Both the position numbers and the translations under genes were made by a program. Below are positions 4,516-5,338 of a stretch of 5,338 nt of DNA, piece by piece. Source of the stretch: an uncultured Acinetobacter sp. (GTDB lineage: Bacteria; Pseudomonadota; Gammaproteobacteria; Pseudomonadales; Moraxellaceae); assembly GCA_900766635.1 (NCBI GenBank), contig CAAFWA010000046.1:1-5338 (forward strand). Reading direction: 5' to 3'. A model generated the notes under the pieces. That model was not told the origin of the DNA. It worked only from the letters and a program-made list of their open reading frames with translations, and did not search any database. How positions within the stretch are numbered: position 1 is the first letter of the stretch; each line of letters opens with the position of its first letter.

Positions 4516-5338
4516 ATGGCTGAATTATCGACTCCAATTACGCTTGGTGACTTAGCGCTTAAAAATCGTGTGATTATGGCACCATTGACCCGCACACGTG
4601 TGGCAGATGATCGCATCGCGACCCCAATGATGGCAGCGTATTATGCTCAGCGTGCAAGTGCAGGCTTAATTATCTCAGAAGCGATTATTGTTTCTGAACA
4701 AGCGATTGGCTATGCCAACACCCCAGCCATGTTTAGCGATGCGCAAATTGCAGGGTGGAAAGGTGTGACCGATGCTGTGCATGCTAAAGGGGGCTTAATC
4801 ATGGCACAGCTTTGGCATGTAGGGCGCATTTCCCATCCATATTTTCAAAATGGACAAAAACCTGTTTCGGCCAGTGATGTGAAACCTGCGGGGCAACTGA
4901 GTTTATTACGTCCAAAACAAGATTATGTAGCCCCACGTCCTTTAACCATAGATGAGATTAAAACTACGATTGCTGATTTTAAACAAATGGCAATCAATGC
5001 CAAAGCAGCAGGTTTTGATGGCGTAGAATTACATGCAGCCAATGGCTATTTAATCGATCAATTTTTACAAAGTAAAACCAACTTACGTGATGATGAGTAC
5101 GGTGGTTCAGTAGAAAATCGTGTGCGTTTTTTACTTGAAATTGTCGATGCTTTAATTGAAGTATGGGGTGCAGGGCGAGTAGGCGTGCATCTTGCCCCAC
5201 GTTGTGATGAAAATGACATGGGCGATGCCAATCCACGTGAAACCTTTGGTTATGCTATGCAAGAGTTGGGTAAACGTAAGATTGCCTTTTTCTTTACCCG
5301 TGAATATTTAGCTGAAGATAGTATTTCAATTTACATGA
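4516..5338 (+). CDS. XenB-like Old Yellow Enzyme family ene-reductase, copy B (3' end outside window)
   Basis: The frame is open from ATG 4516 to the window edge, giving 274 complete codons; the final bases spell ATG plus the first base of the next codon, so the terminal TGA is not a stop. About 78 residues should be missing, judged by copy A. It carries the same marks: MAPLTR at 21-26, QLWHVGR at 98-104, H173, N176 and Y178 in HAANGY, and GVHLAPR near 223-229. By hand alignment without gaps it is about 67% identical to copy A over residues 1-165 and about 90% over 166-274. Differences cluster in residues 109-165, which include loops likely to shape the substrate pocket. Residue 230 is Cys where copy A has Gly. 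The ribosome binding site GAGGGG (4506-4511) stands 4 nt before ATG 4516; an in-frame ATG at 4504 would overlap it and is less likely. It probably reduces activated alkenes or nitro compounds, with a different preference from copy A (inference). Confidence 0.92.
   Translation, partial: MAELSTPITLGDLALKNRVIMAPLTRTRVADDRIATPMMAAYYAQRASAGLIISEAIIVSEQAIGYANTPAMFSDAQIAGWKGVTDAVHAKGGLIMAQLWHVGRISHPYFQNGQKPVSASDVKPAGQLSLLRPKQDYVAPRPLTIDEIKTTIADFKQMAINAKAAGFDGVELHAANGYLIDQFLQSKTNLRDDEYGGSVENRVRFLLEIVDALIEVWGAGRVGVHLAPRCDENDMGDANPRETFGYAMQELGKRKIAFFFTREYLAEDSISIYM

Noticed and set aside
5336..5338. TGA at the window end as the stop codon of copy B
   Set aside because: It is out of frame: the reading frame gives ATG then A, matching the YMK segment of copy A.

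Overview
The window looks like a chromosomal segment of an Acinetobacter-type gammaproteobacterium. The basis is the AT-rich base composition, the recJ / prfB neighbourhood, the small putative porin and the XenB-type ene-reductases. The genus is my inference; no search was run.

Layout: (1) 1-477, + strand, is the 3' end of recJ, the single-strand-specific 5'-3' DNA exonuclease. (2) 473-506 is a perfect 34-bp palindrome acting as a two-way terminator. It contains the recJ stop codon and separates recJ from a convergent gene. (3) 524-1312, - strand, encodes a 262-residue secreted beta-barrel protein, probably a putative porin, with its own promoter at 1362-1389. (4) 1313-1695 is an AT-rich divergent intergenic region holding the porin promoter, a possible operator and an extended -10 promoter for prfB. 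(5) 1696-2791, + strand, is prfB (release factor 2). It starts at GTG and is interrupted after 24 codons by a UGA that must be bypassed by programmed +1 frameshifting. (6) 2792-2915 holds a striking 40-bp two-tier palindrome overlapping a likely promoter. (7) 2916-3221 is an ArsR-family regulator and 3246-4304 is a XenB-like ene-reductase, 24 nt apart and almost certainly one operon. (8) 4323-4353 is a strong terminator. (9) 4516-5338 is a second, paralogous XenB-like gene cut by the window end.

How the parts work together: the first block is housekeeping (DNA repair and translation termination) with an outer-membrane gene set between recJ and prfB. The second block resembles a self-regulated detoxification module. 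A small cysteine-containing ArsR-type repressor would bind the palindrome in front of its own gene and control the ene-reductase behind it, in the way TetR-family NemR controls nemA in E. coli. The second ene-reductase has its own ribosome binding site, lies beyond a terminator and lacks the palindrome, so it may be controlled separately. The least textbook parts are the ArsR/palindrome/ene-reductase module and the uneven similarity of the two reductases: about 67% protein identity over residues 1-165 and about 90% over residues 166-274, by hand count. I see no mobile element, CRISPR array, tRNA or rRNA.
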